Below the pieces are notes generated by a model. That model ran no database searches and was not told where the DNA came from. It was given only the letters and a program-made list of their open reading frames with translations. A program made the translations under genes and the position numbers. A stretch of DNA of 64,000 bases, taken from an uncultured Cohaesibacter sp. (lineage in GTDB: Bacteria; Pseudomonadota; Alphaproteobacteria; Rhizobiales; Cohaesibacteraceae). Of this stretch, positions 62,895 to 64,000 are shown piece after piece. The stretch is from positions 1,999,303 to 2,063,302 of the forward strand of contig NZ_OY761553.1 in the NCBI RefSeq assembly GCF_963664735.1, in the 5' to 3' direction. Each line of letters opens with the position of its first letter. The first letter of the stretch is position 1.

Positions 62895-64000
62895 TTATCG
62901 TCCGGCAACGGTCATTCCCTCTACCAGAACAGATGGTGCATTCACCGCATGCTCAAAGGACAAGTCATCGGCCGGAATCATCCGGGCGAACATATCGACC
63001 AGATTGCCAGCAATGGTAAATTCGGAAATGGCCTCGGCCAACTTGCCGTCCCTGATACGGATGCCCGCAGCGCCACGCGAATAGTCTCCCGTCACCCCGT
63101 TGACGCCCTGCCCGATCAGGTCCGTGATAAATACGCCATTCTTGATGCCGGAAATGAGATCCTGCTGAGTGCGGGTGCCAGCTTCAAGGCGAAGATTGGT
63201 TGTTGAGGGATAAGGGTTGGCTCCGGAGCGCGACGCACGTCCGTTGGTCTTGAGTCCCAATTCGGCAGCGGTTGCGCTATCAAGAACCCATTGGTTCAAA
63301 TAGCCGTCTTCAACCAAAGCCAACGGTTGGCAATCAACGCCTTCCCCGTCAAACGGCCGAGAACCGAGACCACGACGCAGCGTCGGGTCGTCGTTGATGC
63401 GAATGCCTGACGGGAAGACCCGTCGGCCCAGCTTGTCATTGAGGAATGATGTGTGCCGGGCGATTGCAGCGCCATTGATGGCCGAAGCAAAATGTCCAAC
63501 CAAGGTTGTCGCGACGCGCGGCTCAAACAGAATGTCGTAAGTGCCGGTCTCGATCTTGGCCGGATTAAGACGCCCCACAGCTCGCTCCCCGGCACGGCGG
63601 CCCACAAGGCTCGGCGATCTCAAATCATCCCGATGCACGGCGGCGGAAAAGGAATAGTCCCGTTCCATCGTTGTGCCGCTACCAGCAATAGCGGTAATGG
63701 AAAAGGAAATGCGTGAAGACAAGTAGGACCCAACAAAGCCGTGCGAGGTGGCAAGAACAGCCCCACCAAGAAAATGACCGGCACCAGCACCGCCGGATTT
63801 CGTAACGCCATCAACAGCAAGCGCGGCCTCTTCTGCTTCCCGCACCATTTCGGTTAGATCTTCCGATGTTGGAATAACCAGATCTGCCGGATCCAGCGCC
63901 TTGATGCGCTCAGACACCAAAGACGGTTCCATGAGATCGCTGCGCGCAGCCAGCCGGGCAAAAGGATCAGGCGGAGACATATGCGCCATTGCAACCGCTC
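62895..64000 (-). CDS. pmbA: PmbA/TldE protease subunit (5' end outside the window)
   Basis: About 368 codons of the partner of TldD, reading off the right edge. Frame continues AVAMAHMSPPDPFARLA into the edge, matching the AMA-x4-PPDPFAGLA region of PmbA, so some 80 N-terminal residues are missing and the internal Met is not the start. HFASAINGAAIARHTSFLNDKLG, GLGSRPFDGEGVDCQPLALV and the C-terminal SRGAAGIRIRDGKLAEAISEFTIAGNLVDMF are PmbA signatures. The metal-binding HExxxH of TldD is absent, as expected for the inactive subunit. It heads the envelope block that follows on this strand. Confidence 0.93.
   Translation of the reverse strand, partial: AVAMAHMSPPDPFARLAARSDLMEPSLVSERIKALDPADLVIPTSEDLTEMVREAEEAALAVDGVTKSGGAGAGHFLGGAVLATSHGFVGSYLSSRISFSITAIAGSGTTMERDYSFSAAVHRDDLRSPSLVGRRAGERAVGRLNPAKIETGTYDILFEPRVATTLVGHFASAINGAAIARHTSFLNDKLGRRVFPSGIRINDDPTLRRGLGSRPFDGEGVDCQPLALVEDGYLNQWVLDSATAAELGLKTNGRASRSGANPYPSTTNLRLEAGTRTQQDLISGIKNGVFITDLIGQGVNGVTGDYSRGAAGIRIRDGKLAEAISEFTIAGNLVDMFARMIPADDLSFEHAVNAPSVLVEGMTVAGR

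Overview
The window reads as a chromosomal segment of an alphaproteobacterium of the order Hyphomicrobiales (Rhizobiales). The evidence is a CcrM-type GANTC methyltransferase, the dciA-dsbA-smc neighbourhood, an Omp2b-like porin with the typical mature N-terminus, the pmbA / inositol-phosphatase / DUF374 / waaA / lpxK / DUF2093 block, an ArsR-ArsC-aquaglyceroporin cluster and alphaproteobacterial CheZ. A motile, probably marine relative such as the Cohaesibacteraceae would fit, but the family assignment is inference. I found no rRNA, tRNA, CRISPR array, insertion sequence or prophage.

Layout. 1-2181 (minus strand): the start of a DUF3422 gene, then arsR, arsC and an aquaglyceroporin. 2693-12313: pyruvate phosphate dikinase, a LysE exporter, MeaB GTPase, a SleB-type wall hydrolase and an HBM chemoreceptor. 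12422-16886: an unusual uracil-DNA glycosylase, ETF-ubiquinone oxidoreductase followed by an array of copies of its own 3' end, then cheY and cheZ separated by a hairpin-rich spacer. 17522-24296: a MaoC hydratase, a DJ-1/PfpI protein, an orphan Card1/DUF1887-like nuclease, a MATE exporter, a YbaY-like lipoprotein, ribF and a peptidoglycan amidase. 24863-31061: ileS, lspA, a lipoprotein and a major porin.

31261-34852: an SRAP-domain protein lacking its catalytic residues, a small protein with a CheZ/FliM-like tail, a GST and a methyltransferase. 34952-46383: smc, dsbA, ohr/ohrR, dciA, ccrM, a frameshifted MarR-GNAT gene, an ABM-domain protein, a GNAT gene and mutY, i.e. chromosome maintenance and cell-cycle methylation with peroxide defence inserted. 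46816-58018: two sCache chemoreceptors, an EF-hand protein, tldD, marC, DUF1992, a DbpA-like RNA helicase and a second MATE exporter. 58133-64000: DUF2093, lpxK, waaA, DUF374, an inositol-phosphatase-family gene and pmbA, which runs off the right edge.

How the genes fit together. Three chemoreceptors, cheY, cheZ and possibly the protein at 32396 serve taxis. lpxK, waaA and DUF374 serve lipid A/Kdo assembly. tldD (49480) and pmbA (62895) encode the two subunits of one protease although 12 kb apart. The best candidates for something new are the etfD 3'-end array (15081-15345), the CARF-less Card1-like nuclease, the catalytically stripped SRAP protein, the protein with the CheY-binding-like tail, and a terminator-ended intergenic region at 7741-7915.
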